The notes: generated from the letters alone by a model not told the origin. Shown: positions 1 to 9,765, counted from the first letter of the stretch. The stretch is DNA of 64,000 nucleotides from Cellulosimicrobium cellulans (GCF_016921195.1 NZ_JAFGYF010000007.1:1-64000); one strand, 5' to 3'. Program-made: numbers and translations.

Positions 1-93
1 CGGGGTGGGTGGTGGTGCCGCGTCGTGGCGGGCCTGGCGGGAGCCGCGAGGAACGAGCGGCGGATGGTAGACGCGGCACCACCACCCACCCCG
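1..93. repeat. 24-bp perfect inverted repeat
   Basis: Positions 1-24 (starting CGGGGTGGGTGG) are the exact reverse complement of 70-93, with a 45-base spacer. The spacer itself holds a small stem, GCCGC/GCGGC around GAGGAACGA (44-62). The left arm touches the window edge, so it may be longer. It could be a strong terminator or a dispersed palindromic element; it lies downstream of the ligase gene ending at 252. Confidence 0.8.
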
Positions 94-130
94 CCCACCC
101 AGGGCGACCACACGCCGTCGCACCCAAGAA

Positions 131-256
131 CCACGGCTCTACCTCGCGCGACCACGGCTCTACCTCACGCAACCACGGCTCTACCTCGGCCGACCAGGGC
201 TCTACCTCGCGCGACCAGGGCTCTACCTCGCGCGACCAGAGGTCTACGTCGTCAGG
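131..256. repeat. 21-bp tandem repeat, five clear copies plus a decayed sixth
   Basis: Units start at 131, 152, 173, 194, 215 and 236, each beginning CCACGGCTCTACCTC or CCAGGGCTCTACCTC and ending near CGCGCGA. Units 4 and 5 are identical; unit 6 is degenerate and runs into the stop codon of the acyl-CoA ligase (252-254). Because 21 is a multiple of three the plus strand reads as a seven-residue repeat (DHGSTSR), but no gene is supported there. On the ligase strand it is a 3' untranslated repeat. Confidence 0.9.
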
Positions 257-2069
257 CGTCGGCGCCCACCCGGGCGCCGTAGAGGGCGTCGATCGTGTCG
301 GCGAAGTCCTGGATGACCAGCCCGCGCTTCACCTTGAGGGACGGGGTGAGGTAGCCGTTCTGCTCGGTGAAGTCGGTCGTGAGGACGGTGATCTTGCGGA
401 TCGACTCGGCGCGGGAGACGGCCTCGTTGGCGTGCGCGACGGCGCGGTCGAGCGCGGCCAGGACGTCGGGGTGCTGCGCGGCGGTGTCGACGTCCATGCT
501 CGGCAGGCCGTGCGTCGAGAGCCAGCCCGGCAGCATCTCGGCGTCGAGCGTGACGAGGGCGCCGACGAAGGGGCGCTGGTCGCCCACGACGACGACCTGG
601 CTCACGAGCGGGTGGGCGCGCAGGCGGTCCTCGAGCACGGCGGGGGCGACGTTCTTGCCGCCGGCGGTGACGATGATCTCCTTCTTGCGGCCGGTGATGC
701 GCAGGTAGCCGTCGTCGTCGAACGCGCCGAGGTCGCCGGTGCGGAACCAGCCGTCCCGGAGCGCCTCGGCGGTGAGCTCGGGCTGGTTGCGGTAGCCGCG
801 GAAGACGTGGTCGCCCTTGACGAGCAGCTCGCCGTCCCCGTCGATGCGCAGCGAGGTGCCCGGGAACGCCGGCCCGACCGTGCCGATCTTGGTGAGCCCG
901 GGCAGGTTCACGGCCGTGGGCGCGGTCGTCTCGGTGAGGCCGTAGCCCTCGAGGATGCGCAGCCCGACGCCGCGGTAGAAGTGGCCCAGCCGTTCGCCGA
1001 GCGGCGCACCGCCCGAGATGGAGTAGGTGAGCTGCCCGCCCATCGCGGCGCGCAGGGTCCTGTAGACGAGGCGGTCGGCGAGGGCGTGCTGCGCGCGCAG
1101 CCCGAGCGAGGGCCCGCCCGTGGCGTCGAGCGCGCGCGACCACGTGATCGCGACCTTCGCGGCCCAGTGGAAGATCTTGCGCTTGGCACCCGTCCCGGCC
1201 CTCTGCTCCGCGGTGTTGTAGACCTTCTCGAAGACGCGCGGCACGGCGAGCAGGAACGTCGGGTGGAACGTGCCGAGGTCGGCGACGAGGTTCTTCGTGT
1301 CCCACGAGTGCGCGAGGACCGCGTCCGACGCGACGACGACGACCTGGATGAAGCGCGCGAAGACGTGCGCCAGGGGGAGGAAGAGCAGGGTGCGGGCGCC
1401 GTCGGCGTCCAGGATCTCGGCGAGCCCGGCGCGGCCGTTGAGCGCGAGGTGGACGAAGTTGCGGTGCGTGAGCTCGACGCCCTTGGGACGGCCGGTCGAG
1501 CCGGACGTGTAGATGACCGTCGCGAGGTCGTCGGCCCGCTGGGCGGCGCGACGGCGCTCGATCTCCTCGACGGGGACGTCGGCCCCCGCGGCGCGCAGGG
1601 CGTCGACGGCGCCGTCCTCGACGACGAGCACGTCCTCGAGCTCGGGCAGGCGGTCACGCACGGACGCGAGCTCGGTGGCGTGCGCGGCGGTCTCCACGAG
1701 GGCGAGGCGGACGGCGGCGTCGGAGCAGATCCAGTGCACCTGCTCGGCCGACGACGTCTCGTAGACGGGCACGGGGACGGCCCCGACGGCCCACGTCGCG
1801 AAGTCGAGGAGCGTCCACTCGTAGCGCGTGCGGGACATGATCGCGACGTGGTCGCCGGGCTCGATGCCGCGGGCCACGAGACCGCGGGCGACCGCGACGA
1901 CGTCCGCCTCGAACTCCTGCGCCGTGACGGGCTCCCACGGGCCGTCCGCGGTGCTCCGGCGCTCGACGAGCGTCGCCCGGGGACCACGGGCGACGCGGTC
2001 GGTGAGGAGGGTGCTGATGGTCGCCGTGGGGGAGACCTCGACGAGGCTCGGCGACGCGTGTTCCGTCAT
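252..2069 (-). CDS. Long-chain acyl-CoA ligase (FadD15-like AMP-forming enzyme)
   Basis: Activates long-chain fatty acids to acyl-CoA through an acyl-adenylate, using ATP and CoA, in the cytoplasm. The 605-residue protein has the AMP-binding signature YTSGSTGRPKG, the adenylate-site motif GYGLTET, the hinge region DGYLRITGRKKEIIVTAGGK, and a C-terminal LTPSLKVKR with the likely catalytic lysine. Length and order fit the FadD15/long-chain ligase group of actinobacteria. The ATG at 2069 (MTEHASPSL) is preceded by GGAGAG at good spacing; an upstream in-frame ATG at 2114 would read through the promoter and is rejected. A TAAAGT -10 box and a palindrome lie just upstream. The exact acyl chain preference cannot be told from sequence. 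Confidence 0.92.
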   Translation of the reverse strand: MTEHASPSLVEVSPTATISTLLTDRVARGPRATLVERRSTADGPWEPVTAQEFEADVVAVARGLVARGIEPGDHVAIMSRTRYEWTLLDFATWAVGAVPVPVYETSSAEQVHWICSDAAVRLALVETAAHATELASVRDRLPELEDVLVVEDGAVDALRAAGADVPVEEIERRRAAQRADDLATVIYTSGSTGRPKGVELTHRNFVHLALNGRAGLAEILDADGARTLLFLPLAHVFARFIQVVVVASDAVLAHSWDTKNLVADLGTFHPTFLLAVPRVFEKVYNTAEQRAGTGAKRKIFHWAAKVAITWSRALDATGGPSLGLRAQHALADRLVYRTLRAAMGGQLTYSISGGAPLGERLGHFYRGVGLRILEGYGLTETTAPTAVNLPGLTKIGTVGPAFPGTSLRIDGDGELLVKGDHVFRGYRNQPELTAEALRDGWFRTGDLGAFDDDGYLRITGRKKEIIVTAGGKNVAPAVLEDRLRAHPLVSQVVVVGDQRPFVGALVTLDAEMLPGWLSTHGLPSMDVDTAAQHPDVLAALDRAVAHANEAVSRAESIRKITVLTTDFTEQNGYLTPSLKVKRGLVIQDFADTIDALYGARVGADA

Positions 2070-2112
2070 GGGACTCTCCGCTGAGTGGGACGGCAGGTAG
2101 GGACGGCGTGAC

Positions 2113-2134
2113 ACTTTACTCCGTACTCCGAGTA
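2113..2134 (-). promoter_or_regulatory. Probable promoter and operator of the acyl-CoA ligase
   Basis: On the minus strand TAAAGT (2118-2113) can serve as a -10 box. Immediately upstream lies the palindrome TACTCCGAGTA (2124-2134) and a direct repeat TACTCCG-TACTCCG (2117-2130). A repressor bound there would cover the promoter spacer. The regulator is not known; TetR- or FadR-type fatty acid regulators are candidates by analogy only. Confidence 0.45.
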
Positions 2135-2176
2135 TCGCGTTCCTCGCCCGGCACCGGGCACGCCTAGGATCGGTGC

Positions 2177-2527
2177 GTGACGAACCAGCCCGGCCAGCCC
2201 GCCGTCCCCGCCGAGATCCTCACGCTGCGCGACAGCATCGACAACATCGACGCGGCGCTCATGCACCTGCTCGCCGAGCGGTTCAAGTTCACGCGCCGGG
2301 TCGGGGAGCTCAAGGCGCAGGGCGGGCTGCCCCCGGCCGACCCCGAGCGGGACCGGCAGCAGATCGCGCGCCTGACGGGCATCGCCGAGGCCGCGGGGCT
2401 GGACCCGGAGTTCGCCGAGCAGTTCCGCGAGTTCATCGTCCGCGAGGTCATCCGCCACCACGAGCGGATCGCCGCCGACCACGCCGCGTCGGGCGAGGGC
2501 GCGCCGGTCCTCGACACCTACTCCTGA
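2177..2527 (+). CDS. Chorismate mutase, AroQ type
   Basis: Converts chorismate to prephenate, the branch step to phenylalanine and tyrosine. The 116-residue protein is all-helical in character, with LRDSIDNIDAALMHLLAERF, then KxxVGxLKA-like RRVGELKAQ and the closing helix EFREFIVREVIRHHERI typical of stand-alone AroQ mutases of actinobacteria. No signal peptide is seen, so it is cytosolic. The GTG at 2177 follows TAGGAT (2165-2170) by six bases with no Shine-Dalgarno, which suggests a leaderless mRNA. It is divergent from the acyl-CoA ligase and shares a 107-base intergenic region with it. Confidence 0.9.
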   Translation: MTNQPGQPAVPAEILTLRDSIDNIDAALMHLLAERFKFTRRVGELKAQGGLPPADPERDRQQIARLTGIAEAAGLDPEFAEQFREFIVREVIRHHERIAADHAASGEGAPVLDTYS

Positions 2528-2589
2528 CGCATCCGAGCCGCGCGAGGATCCGTTCCGACGCGCGGTGGCGACGCCAGTCGATCTGACCG

Positions 2590-2610
2590 ACCCTGGAGGG
2601 GTCCCAGGGT
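2590..2610 (+). terminator. Weak hairpin after chorismate mutase
   Basis: ACCCTGG (2590-2596) pairs with CCAGGGT (2604-2610) around a seven-base loop, with no U tract. It could end or slow transcription before the next gene. Confidence 0.3.
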
Positions 2611-2683
2611 GGGCCCCGGCACCGGGAGGACCGGCGTGCCGGGCGGCCCGCCCGCCACGCCGACGGACGCTAGAGGTGTTCGC

Positions 2684-3883
2684 ATGAAGATCGATTGGCT
2701 CAAGCCCCTCCTCGGCCACCCGGGCCCCTTCGCGACGGTGTACATCGACGCCACGCGGGCCAACGAGGCCGGGGACCGCGAGGTCGAGAATCGCTGGAAG
2801 GGCGTGCGGCGCACGCTGCGCCAGGAGGGCGCGCCCGACGCCGTGCTCGACGACCTCGAGGAGGTGGTGCTGCGGCCGACGCGGGTCGGGGGCACCCACG
2901 GGCGCGTGCTGATCGCCGACGACACGGGCGTGCTCGTCGACCGGGTCGTCAAGGACCCGCCGGCGCTCACGAAGGGCTCCTGGGGCCCGGTGCCCGCGCT
3001 GCTCCAGGCGGCGCGCGCGGCGGACGAGTCGGTCGACTACGTGCGCGTCGTCGTCGACCGCCAGGGCGCAGACCTCACGTGGTCCGTCGCGGGCGGCCAC
3101 CTGCCGTACACGGAGCCGGAGTCGGTCGAGGGCGGCCACGACGTCATCAACAAGGTCCGCACCGGCGGGCTGTCCCACAAGCGCATCGAGTCGCGCGCGG
3201 AGGACTCGTGGGAGCGCAACGCCGAGGCGGTCGCGGCCGAGCTCGAGCGGCAGGCGGCGGAGTACCACCCCGAGCTCGTCCTCCTGACCGGGGACGTGCG
3301 TGCCGTGCCCCTCGTGCGCGGCGCGCTCGGCCACGCCATCGCGGACCGCGTGGTCGAGGTGCCGGGCGGCGGTCGCGGTCCGGGGATCAACGAGGCGGCC
3401 TTCGAGGCGAACGTCGCCGACGCCCTCGACAGCTACCGGGAGCGCCGGCGCGAGAAGGTCCTCGCGGAGTTCCGCCAGGAGCAGGGCCGCGAGTCGGGCG
3501 CCGTCACGTCCGTCGAGGACGTCGTGGCGGTCCTCGCGCGCGGGCAGGTCAAGGAGCTCGTCCTGGCCGACGAGTACGGTCAGGACGCAGCCCTCGACGA
3601 CCGCTCGCTGTGGATCGGGCCGAGCCCGATGCACATCGCCGCGACCAAGGAGGAGATCCAGGACCTGGGTGTCACGGAGGGCCTCGAGAAGCTCCCCGCG
3701 ACGGTCGCTCTCGTCCGAGCCGCGATCGGGCAGGACGCGGGGCTGACGTTCGCGCCCGAGGGCAGCGTCGAGCTCATCGAGGGCGTCGGCGCGACCCTGC
3801 GGTGGGCCGACGAGGGCACCCCGCGCGAGGTCGCGGCGACGATGTCCGGCGACGACTCGCGCCTGCGCGGCGAGATCATCTAG
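2684..3883 (+). CDS. eRF1/Vms1-like protein (baeRF family 2, Rv2629-like)
   Basis: A 399-residue protein of the bacterial archaeo-eukaryotic release factor-like group, which includes mycobacterial Rv2629 and is annotated by some databases as Vms1/Ankzf1-type peptidyl-tRNA hydrolase. The family is thought to act on stalled ribosomes or peptidyl-tRNA; the reaction here is not proven. Where eRF1 carries GGQ, this protein has GGLSHKR at residues 161-167, so the catalytic glutamine seems replaced. The remainder shows an L7Ae/eRF3-like alpha/beta tail (ELVLLTGDVRAVPLVRGAL, then a variable C-terminal domain). The ATG at 2684 follows AGAGG; an upstream in-frame ATG at 2609 has no ribosome site. It converges on valS across a strong terminator. 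Confidence 0.75.
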   Translation: MKIDWLKPLLGHPGPFATVYIDATRANEAGDREVENRWKGVRRTLRQEGAPDAVLDDLEEVVLRPTRVGGTHGRVLIADDTGVLVDRVVKDPPALTKGSWGPVPALLQAARAADESVDYVRVVVDRQGADLTWSVAGGHLPYTEPESVEGGHDVINKVRTGGLSHKRIESRAEDSWERNAEAVAAELERQAAEYHPELVLLTGDVRAVPLVRGALGHAIADRVVEVPGGGRGPGINEAAFEANVADALDSYRERRREKVLAEFRQEQGRESGAVTSVEDVVAVLARGQVKELVLADEYGQDAALDDRSLWIGPSPMHIAATKEEIQDLGVTEGLEKLPATVALVRAAIGQDAGLTFAPEGSVELIEGVGATLRWADEGTPREVAATMSGDDSRLRGEII

Positions 3884-3892
3884 GCCCGCCAC

Positions 3893-3934
3893 CGACGACG
3901 CCCTCCCCGGCCGTGGCCGGGGAGGGCGTCGTCG
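3893..3934. terminator. Bidirectional terminator between the baeRF gene and valS
   Basis: A perfect 20-bp arm pair, CGACGACGCCCTCCCCGGCC (3893-3912) with its complement at 3915-3934, sits between two convergent stop codons (3883 and 3944). It can fold from either strand. Confidence 0.85.
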
Positions 3935-3943
3935 TGCGTGGGG

Positions 3944-6751
3944 TCAGCCCTTCTTGCGGGCCTCGGGCTCGCCGAGCTCGGAGGAGACGACGACGATCCC
4001 GCCCTGGACGGCCGGGTCGCCCTGTCCCTCGGCGGCCGCGACGAGGTCGAGCGTGCCCGTGACGCGCCCGCCGTTGCGGACGTCGACGACCGACGCCTCG
4101 ACGCCGGCGAGCGACGCCGCCGGCACCGCGACCCGGGCCGCGAGGATCGGGGTGCGCATCGACACCTTCGCCTCGGACTTGATCTTGCGCAGCGCCGCGA
4201 GCGCGTGGCCGGCCGCGGTGAGCACGGCCGGGTCGGCGCCGCCGGCGGCCGAGCGCGCGACGTCGGGCGTGGGCCACGGCGCCCGGTGGATCGAGCCCTC
4301 GGACGCGCGCCACCAGGACCAGACCTCCTCGGTCGCGAACGGCACGAACGGCGCGAAGAGGCGCAGGAGCGTGTCGAGCGCGATCGCGAGCGCGGCGCGT
4401 GCCGACCGGGTCTCGGGGGAGACGTCGGAGGCCGCGGCCCCGGCGCCGTACGCGCGGTCCTTGACGAGCTCCAGGTAGTCGTCGCAGAACGCCCAGAAGA
4501 ACGTCTCGGTGACCTCGAGCGCGCGCGTGTGGTCGTACGCCTCGAACGCCTCGGTCGCCTTTTCGACGACGGTCGCGAGACCGGCGAGCATCGCGCGGTC
4601 GAGCGTCTCGGTGACGAGCGCCGGGTCGAGGACCACCTCGCCCGTCCCGGTCTCGGGGTCGACGCCGAACGACAGCGCGAACTTCGACGCGTTGAGGATC
4701 TTGATCGCGAGGCGACGGCCGATCTTCATCTGCCCGACCTCGAACGCCGCGTCCGTGCCGAGGCGCGCCGACGCCGCCCAGTACCGCACGGCGTCCGACC
4801 CGTGCTCCTCGAGCAGCCCCATCGGCGTGACCACGTTGCCCTTGGACTTCGACATCTTCTTGCGGTCGGGGTCGAGGATCCAGCCCGAGATCGCGGCGTT
4901 CTTCCACGGCAGCGAGCCGAACTCGAGGTGCGAGCGCACGACGGTCGAGAACAGCCACGTGCGGATGATGTCCTGGCCCTGCGGGCGCAGGTCCATGGGG
5001 AAGACGCGCTCGAACAGGTCGGGGTCGACCTCCCAGCCGCCCGCGATCTGCGGCGTGAGCGACGACGTCGCCCACGTGTCCATGATGTCGTTCTCGCCGA
5101 CGAACCCACCCGGGACGCCGCGCTGGTCCTCGGTGTACCCGGCGGGCACGTCGGACGACGGGTCGACCGGCAGGACGTCCTCGGAGGGCACGATCGGGTG
5201 GTCGTGGTCGACCTCGCCCGACTCGAGCACGGGGTACCACAGCGGGATCGCGACGCCGAAGAAGCGCTGGCGCGAGATGAGCCAGTCGCCGTTGAGGCCG
5301 CCGACCCAGTTCTCGTAGCGCACGCGCATGAAGTCGGGGTGGAACGCGAGCTCCTTGCCGCGGTTCAGCAGCTCCTGGCGCAGGTCGCGCGTCGTGCCGT
5401 CGGCCGTCGTCCAGTCGCGGCCGCCGTTGCGGATGTACCACTGGCGCGACGTGACGATCTCGAGGGGCTTGTCGCCCTTCTCGAAGAAGTTCGCCTTGCG
5501 CTGGGTCGGCACGGGCTCGCCGTCGAGGTCGCCCGCGTCGCGCAGCGCGTCGACGACGACCGAGCGCGCCGAGAACGTCGTCTTGCCCGCGAGCTCGGCG
5601 AACACGCCCTGCCCGGCGTGGGAGGTGATCCAGTCCGGCGTCTCGCGCGTGATGCGGCCGTCGCGCGTGATGATCGAGCGCGTGGGCAGCTGGAGCTCGC
5701 GCCACCACTGCACGTCGGTGAGGTCGCCGAACGTGCAGCACATCGCGATGCCCGCGCCCTTGTCGCGCTCGGCGGCGGGGTGGGCGAGGACGGGCAGCTC
5801 GACGTCGAAGAGCGGCGAGCGCACCGTGGTGCCGAACAGGTGCTGGTACCGCTCGTCGTCGGGGTGCGCGACGAGCGCCACGCACGCCGCGAGCAGCTCG
5901 GGGCGCGTGGTCTCGATGAAGACCGGCGCGCCGTCGTCCGGGGTGCCCGGCGCGACGCGGTGGAACGCGACCTTGTGGAAGTGCCCGGGGTAGTCGCGCG
6001 CCTCGAGCTCGGCCTGCGCGACGGCGGTCTGGAACGTCACGTCCCACAGCCCGGGCGCCTCGGCCTGGTACGCCTCACCGCGCGCGAGGTTGCGCAGGAA
6101 GGCACGCTGCGCGGCCGTGCGCGACCGCGCGTCGATGGTCTGGTAGTGCTGCGCCCAGTCGACGGAGAGCCCGAGCCGGCGCCACAGCGCCTCGAACTGC
6201 TTCTCGTCCTCCGCCGTGAGGCGCTCGCACAGCTCGATGAAGTTGCGGCGGCTCACCGGAACCTGGTCCGCAGCCTTGACGGACTTGCCCTCGCCGCCCT
6301 CGTGCGGGGGCTCGAAGCCCTCGACGTAGGGGAGCGTGGGGTCGCAGCGCACGCCGTAGTAGTTCTGCACGCGACGCTCGGTGGGCAGGCCGTTGTCGTC
6401 CCAGCCCATGGGGTAGAACACCTCGAGGCCGCGCATGCGCTGGAACCGCGCGACGACGTCGGTGTGCGTGTAGGAGAACACGTGGCCCACGTGCAGGGAC
6501 CCGGAGACCGTGGGCGGCGGGGTGTCGATGGAGAAGACCTGCTCACGGGTCTTCGAGCGGTCGAACGCGTACGTCCCCTGCTCGGCCCAGCGCGCGTCGT
6601 ACGTCGCCTCGAGCCCGTCGAGGCTCACGCGGTCGGGTACTCCCGCGACCACCGCGCGGACGACGTCGCCGGCTACGCGCCCGGCGGAGGAGGTCGTTGC
6701 TGCAGTGGCTTCGGCCGCGCCCGTCGGCGCGTTCGTCGGGAAGTCGCTCAT
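3944..6751 (-). CDS. valS: Valine--tRNA ligase, archaeal/Rickettsia-like type
   Basis: Charges tRNA-Val with valine in the cytosol and edits threonine errors. The 935-residue class I synthetase has HVGH at 87-90 (GSLHVGH), a CP1 editing domain in the middle, and KMSKS at 632-636. The pattern [24 protein letters not shown] and the ending without the long coiled coil of common bacterial ValRS both match the so-called type 2 group (archaea, Rickettsia and some actinobacteria). The ATG at 6751 has GAGAAT eight bases upstream as a possible -10 and a distant GGGAG. It converges with the baeRF gene and follows a membrane-protein gene on the same strand. Confidence 0.93.
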   Translation of the reverse strand: MSDFPTNAPTGAAEATAATTSSAGRVAGDVVRAVVAGVPDRVSLDGLEATYDARWAEQGTYAFDRSKTREQVFSIDTPPPTVSGSLHVGHVFSYTHTDVVARFQRMRGLEVFYPMGWDDNGLPTERRVQNYYGVRCDPTLPYVEGFEPPHEGGEGKSVKAADQVPVSRRNFIELCERLTAEDEKQFEALWRRLGLSVDWAQHYQTIDARSRTAAQRAFLRNLARGEAYQAEAPGLWDVTFQTAVAQAELEARDYPGHFHKVAFHRVAPGTPDDGAPVFIETTRPELLAACVALVAHPDDERYQHLFGTTVRSPLFDVELPVLAHPAAERDKGAGIAMCCTFGDLTDVQWWRELQLPTRSIITRDGRITRETPDWITSHAGQGVFAELAGKTTFSARSVVVDALRDAGDLDGEPVPTQRKANFFEKGDKPLEIVTSRQWYIRNGGRDWTTADGTTRDLRQELLNRGKELAFHPDFMRVRYENWVGGLNGDWLISRQRFFGVAIPLWYPVLESGEVDHDHPIVPSEDVLPVDPSSDVPAGYTEDQRGVPGGFVGENDIMDTWATSSLTPQIAGGWEVDPDLFERVFPMDLRPQGQDIIRTWLFSTVVRSHLEFGSLPWKNAAISGWILDPDRKKMSKSKGNVVTPMGLLEEHGSDAVRYWAASARLGTDAAFEVGQMKIGRRLAIKILNASKFALSFGVDPETGTGEVVLDPALVTETLDRAMLAGLATVVEKATEAFEAYDHTRALEVTETFFWAFCDDYLELVKDRAYGAGAAASDVSPETRSARAALAIALDTLLRLFAPFVPFATEEVWSWWRASEGSIHRAPWPTPDVARSAAGGADPAVLTAAGHALAALRKIKSEAKVSMRTPILAARVAVPAASLAGVEASVVDVRNGGRVTGTLDLVAAAEGQGDPAVQGGIVVVSSELGEPEARKKG

Positions 6752-6814
6752 GGTCGCCCATTCTCCCAGATCCCGGGGCCGTGCCGGACGCCGTCTCGCA
6801 CCCCGTCGGGGGCA

Positions 6815-7795
6815 TCACCTCTCGTCGGGCGACCACGCCGGCCGACGCGGCCCCGCCGTGTCCGTCAGGCGCGCGGCGATCTCGTCGGCCGTCCCGAGGA
6901 GCCGTTCCCACACGGCGGGGTCGAGCAGGTCGAGCGGCCGCTCGCTGAAGAGGAACAGCCGGTCGCCGGTCACCTCCGCCGCGAGCGGGAACCGCCCCGC
7001 GACGAGCGTCTCGACGAGGCCCGGGGTGAAGACGGTCCGGGCGGTCTCCCGGGCGGACCGCACGGGACCGTAGGCGCGGTGGCGGTCGCCGGACGGGCCG
7101 TCGACCGGCAGCTCCCACGTGCGGTCGACGCCCCGCGGGGCACGGGCGCCGGGCGCCCCGCGCCCGGGCAGGGTCTCGACGACGAGGTGCGGCAGGGGCC
7201 GGTCGAGGGTGGTCGTCGCGTACGTCCACGCGAAGGGCTCGGCGTCGCGGTAGCCCGCGCTGTAGGAATAGGTCCCGACCTCCACCGCGCGCGGGCCGGG
7301 CGTGCGGACGACGTTCCGGGCGACGCGGAGGATGCCGAGGTCGAAGGCCGCGCTGGGCTGCTCCGGCTCGTCGACCCGCGGCTCGAAGGCGAACCCGTTC
7401 GCCGCGGCGAACCGGCCCAGCCGGTAGGTCACCTCCCGCTCCCGGGCGGACGCCCGTCGTGCGCCCCGGGCGACGAGGAGGCCGATCACGACCGTGCCGG
7501 CCGTCACCAGCGCGACGGCGGCCGGGACCCCCACCCCGGTGGCGCCCAGCCCGACCGCGATCAGGGCGAGGACGGCGCCCACGACGGCTGCCGCGACCGC
7601 CAGGAGGACCGCGAGGAGCGCGGTCCGCAGCACCACGCCGAGCGCCCGGGACGCGACCGACGGCCTCGGGTGCGCTCGCGTGGCACGTGCGTCGCCTCGA
7701 GCGTCGCGGTGGACCGCGCGCACCGCGGCGCGGTCCACGGGCTCGACGAGGGCTCGCACGTCGAGAGCCGCGCGCGCCGGCGGTGTGGTGCTCAC
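6815..7795 (-). CDS. Membrane protein of unknown function, two helices
   Basis: I do not recognise the family. The 326-residue protein has a charged N-terminal cytosolic stretch, two adjacent transmembrane helices at about residues 55-80 and 85-108 ([20 protein letters not shown] and [18 protein letters not shown]), then a soluble C-terminal domain of about 210 residues with mixed beta character, including [16 protein letters not shown] and [20 protein letters not shown]. No catalytic motif stands out. The GTG start at 7795 is preceded by TAGCCT seven bases away on the minus strand, a leaderless layout. It is divergent from the F420-dependent oxidoreductase gene and 63 bases upstream of valS, with no clear link to either. 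Confidence 0.7.
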   Translation of the reverse strand: MSTTPPARAALDVRALVEPVDRAAVRAVHRDARGDARATRAHPRPSVASRALGVVLRTALLAVLLAVAAAVVGAVLALIAVGLGATGVGVPAAVALVTAGTVVIGLLVARGARRASAREREVTYRLGRFAAANGFAFEPRVDEPEQPSAAFDLGILRVARNVVRTPGPRAVEVGTYSYSAGYRDAEPFAWTYATTTLDRPLPHLVVETLPGRGAPGARAPRGVDRTWELPVDGPSGDRHRAYGPVRSARETARTVFTPGLVETLVAGRFPLAAEVTGDRLFLFSERPLDLLDPAVWERLLGTADEIAARLTDTAGPRRPAWSPDER

Positions 7796-7838
7796 GGGCG
7801 AGAGGCTATCGGTCGTTCGCGCGTACTAGGGTCGGAGC

Positions 7839-8837
7839 ATGGGTCTGACGATCGGCTACGCCGCCATGCTGGAGCAGTTCCACCCGACCGAGGCCGTCGC
7901 GCTCTCGGCGTACGCGGAGGAGCACGGATTCTCCGGCACCATGGCCGCGGACCACTTCCAGCCGTGGGTCCCCGCGCAGGGCGAGTCGTCGTTCGTGTGG
8001 AACGTGCTCACCGCGCTCGGGGAGCGCACGACGGGCGACCTCGGGCCGGGCGTCACGGCGCCGACGTTCCGGTGGCACCCCGCGATGGTCGCGCAGGCCT
8101 CGGCGACGCTCGCCGCGATGTACCCCGGTCGGCACTGGCTCGGCCTGGGCTCGGGCGAGGCGCTCAACGAGCACGTCGTCGCGGGCTACTGGCCGGAGGC
8201 GCCCGAGCGCATCAACCGCATGTTCGAGGCGATCGACGTCATCAAGAAGCTGTTCCAGTCCGGGCTCGACAACAAGGACGTCAAGCACTCCGGGCAGTTC
8301 TACAAGATGGAGTCCACGCGCCTGTGGACCATGCCCGAGGTGCCGCCGGAGATCCTCGTCGCGACCGCGGGGCCCGTGACGGCCAAGCGCGCCGGCCGCC
8401 ACGCGGACGGCCTCATCACCGTCGGTGCGCCGCTGGAGAAGATCTCCATGCTGTTCGGCAAGTTCGACGACGGCGTCCGCGAGTCCGGCCGCGACCCCCA
8501 GGTAATGCCCAAGGTGCTCCAGCTCCACCTGTCCTGGGCCGCGACCGACGAGGAGGCCCTCGCGAACGCGATGACCGAGTGGCCCAACGGCGGCATGAAG
8601 TTCCCCAAGGCCGACATCCGCTCGCCGCACGACTTCGAGCAGATGGCCAAGCTCGTGCGTCCCGAGGACTTCGAGGGTCGCATGGTCATCTCGGCCGACC
8701 CCGACGAGCACCGTGCGTACATCCAGAAGTTCGTCGACCTCGGCTTCGACCGCATCTACCTGCACAACGTGGGCCGCAACCAGCGCGAGTGGATCGAGGT
8801 CTTCGGCCGCGAGGTGCTGCCGAAGCTGGCGCGATGA
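7839..8837 (+). CDS. F420-dependent oxidoreductase, LLM class, Fgd-like
   Basis: A 332-residue luciferase-like monooxygenase-fold protein that should use deazaflavin coenzyme F420 as hydride carrier. It lines up closely by eye with F420-dependent glucose-6-phosphate dehydrogenase: [15 protein letters not shown], the DHFQPW motif near residue 40, [10 protein letters not shown], and the C-terminal [28 protein letters not shown]. Whether glucose-6-phosphate or another substrate is oxidised cannot be said. The ATG at 7839 has GGAG just before it and TAGGGT six bases upstream, so it could be leaderless. It overlaps cofE by four bases (ATGA), supporting a shared job in F420 biology. Confidence 0.88.
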   Translation: MGLTIGYAAMLEQFHPTEAVALSAYAEEHGFSGTMAADHFQPWVPAQGESSFVWNVLTALGERTTGDLGPGVTAPTFRWHPAMVAQASATLAAMYPGRHWLGLGSGEALNEHVVAGYWPEAPERINRMFEAIDVIKKLFQSGLDNKDVKHSGQFYKMESTRLWTMPEVPPEILVATAGPVTAKRAGRHADGLITVGAPLEKISMLFGKFDDGVRESGRDPQVMPKVLQLHLSWAATDEEALANAMTEWPNGGMKFPKADIRSPHDFEQMAKLVRPEDFEGRMVISADPDEHRAYIQKFVDLGFDRIYLHNVGRNQREWIEVFGREVLPKLAR

Positions 8838-9712
8838 CGTCCGGGGTGGAGGCGGTCGGGCCCGACGGCGGCGCCGGCCCGGGCGAGCCGTCGCGACTCA
8901 CCGCGTGGGCGCCGTCGGGCCTGGGCGAGGTCCGTCCGGGCGACGACCTCGCCGCGCTCGTCGGCGACGTGCTCGCCGCGGCGGCGCCGGGCGACGCTCT
9001 CGCGGAGGGCGACGTCGTCGTCGTGACGAGCAAGGTCGTGTCCAAGGCGGAGGGCCGCGTCGTCGCGGCGGACGACCGCGAGCAGGCCATCACGGACGAG
9101 ACGGTGCGCGTCGTCGCGACGCGCGAGCGCCCGGGACAGCCCCCGCTGCGCATCGTCGAGAACCGCCTGGGTCTCGTCATGGCCGCGGCCGGGGTCGACG
9201 CGTCCAACACGCCCGAGGGGACGGTGCTGCTCCTCCCGATCGACCCGGACGCCTCGGCCCGGGCGCTGCGGGCCGCGTTGCGCGAGCGGTTCGGTCTGGA
9301 CCGCCTCGGGGTCGTCGTGACCGACACGGCGGGTCGCGCGTGGCGCGACGGGCTGGTCGACATCGCGATCGGCGTGGCCGGGATCGTCGTCGCGGAGGAC
9401 CTGCGCGGCGGCGTGGACGCGCACGGGCGTCCCCTCTCCGTGACGGTCACGGCGGTCGCCGACGAGGTGGCCTCCGCGAGCGAGCTCGTGCGCGGCAAGA
9501 CCGCGGGTCGCCCGGTCGCCGTCGTGCGGGGTCTCGCCCGGTACGTGGGCGACGACGACGGCCCGGGTGCTCGGACGCTCGTCCGGACCTCGGCCGACGA
9601 CCTCTTCCGGGAGGGGAGCGCCGAGGCCTACGACCGCGGCTACCGCGACGGGTTCGGCGAGGGCTTCCGCGAAGGGTCGGCGAACGAGCCGGTCCCCGTC
9701 GACCGAGCGTGA
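8834..9712 (+). CDS. cofE: Coenzyme F420-0:L-glutamate ligase
   Basis: Adds glutamate residues to F420-0 using GTP, giving the cell-retained polyglutamyl F420. The 292-residue protein contains [12 protein letters not shown] (64-75), the family's opening SKxxSKxEG pattern, then [20 protein letters not shown] and [26 protein letters not shown] typical of CofE and the FbiB N-terminal domain. It lacks the C-terminal nitroreductase-fold domain of mycobacterial FbiB. The ATG overlaps the stop of the Fgd-like gene, so the two are likely translated together. The last 25 residues contain a repeated Y/F-rich, charged segment ([16 protein letters not shown]). No other F420 synthesis gene is in the window. 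Confidence 0.92.
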   Translation: MTSGVEAVGPDGGAGPGEPSRLTAWAPSGLGEVRPGDDLAALVGDVLAAAAPGDALAEGDVVVVTSKVVSKAEGRVVAADDREQAITDETVRVVATRERPGQPPLRIVENRLGLVMAAAGVDASNTPEGTVLLLPIDPDASARALRAALRERFGLDRLGVVVTDTAGRAWRDGLVDIAIGVAGIVVAEDLRGGVDAHGRPLSVTVTAVADEVASASELVRGKTAGRPVAVVRGLARYVGDDDGPGARTLVRTSADDLFREGSAEAYDRGYRDGFGEGFREGSANEPVPVDRA

Positions 9713-9765
9713 GCGCGGACCGCAATCCCGTGGCTCCGAGGCGCGGGGCCGGATAGCCTGCCCGG

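Noticed and set aside
131-256. Tandem array as a CRISPR
   Set aside because: Repeats are contiguous with no spacers and no cas genes nearby.
3938-9712. A 1,900-codon open frame on the plus strand across valS
   Set aside because: It is antisense to valS and the membrane-protein gene and then runs into the true cofE frame; such frames stay open because of the GC content.
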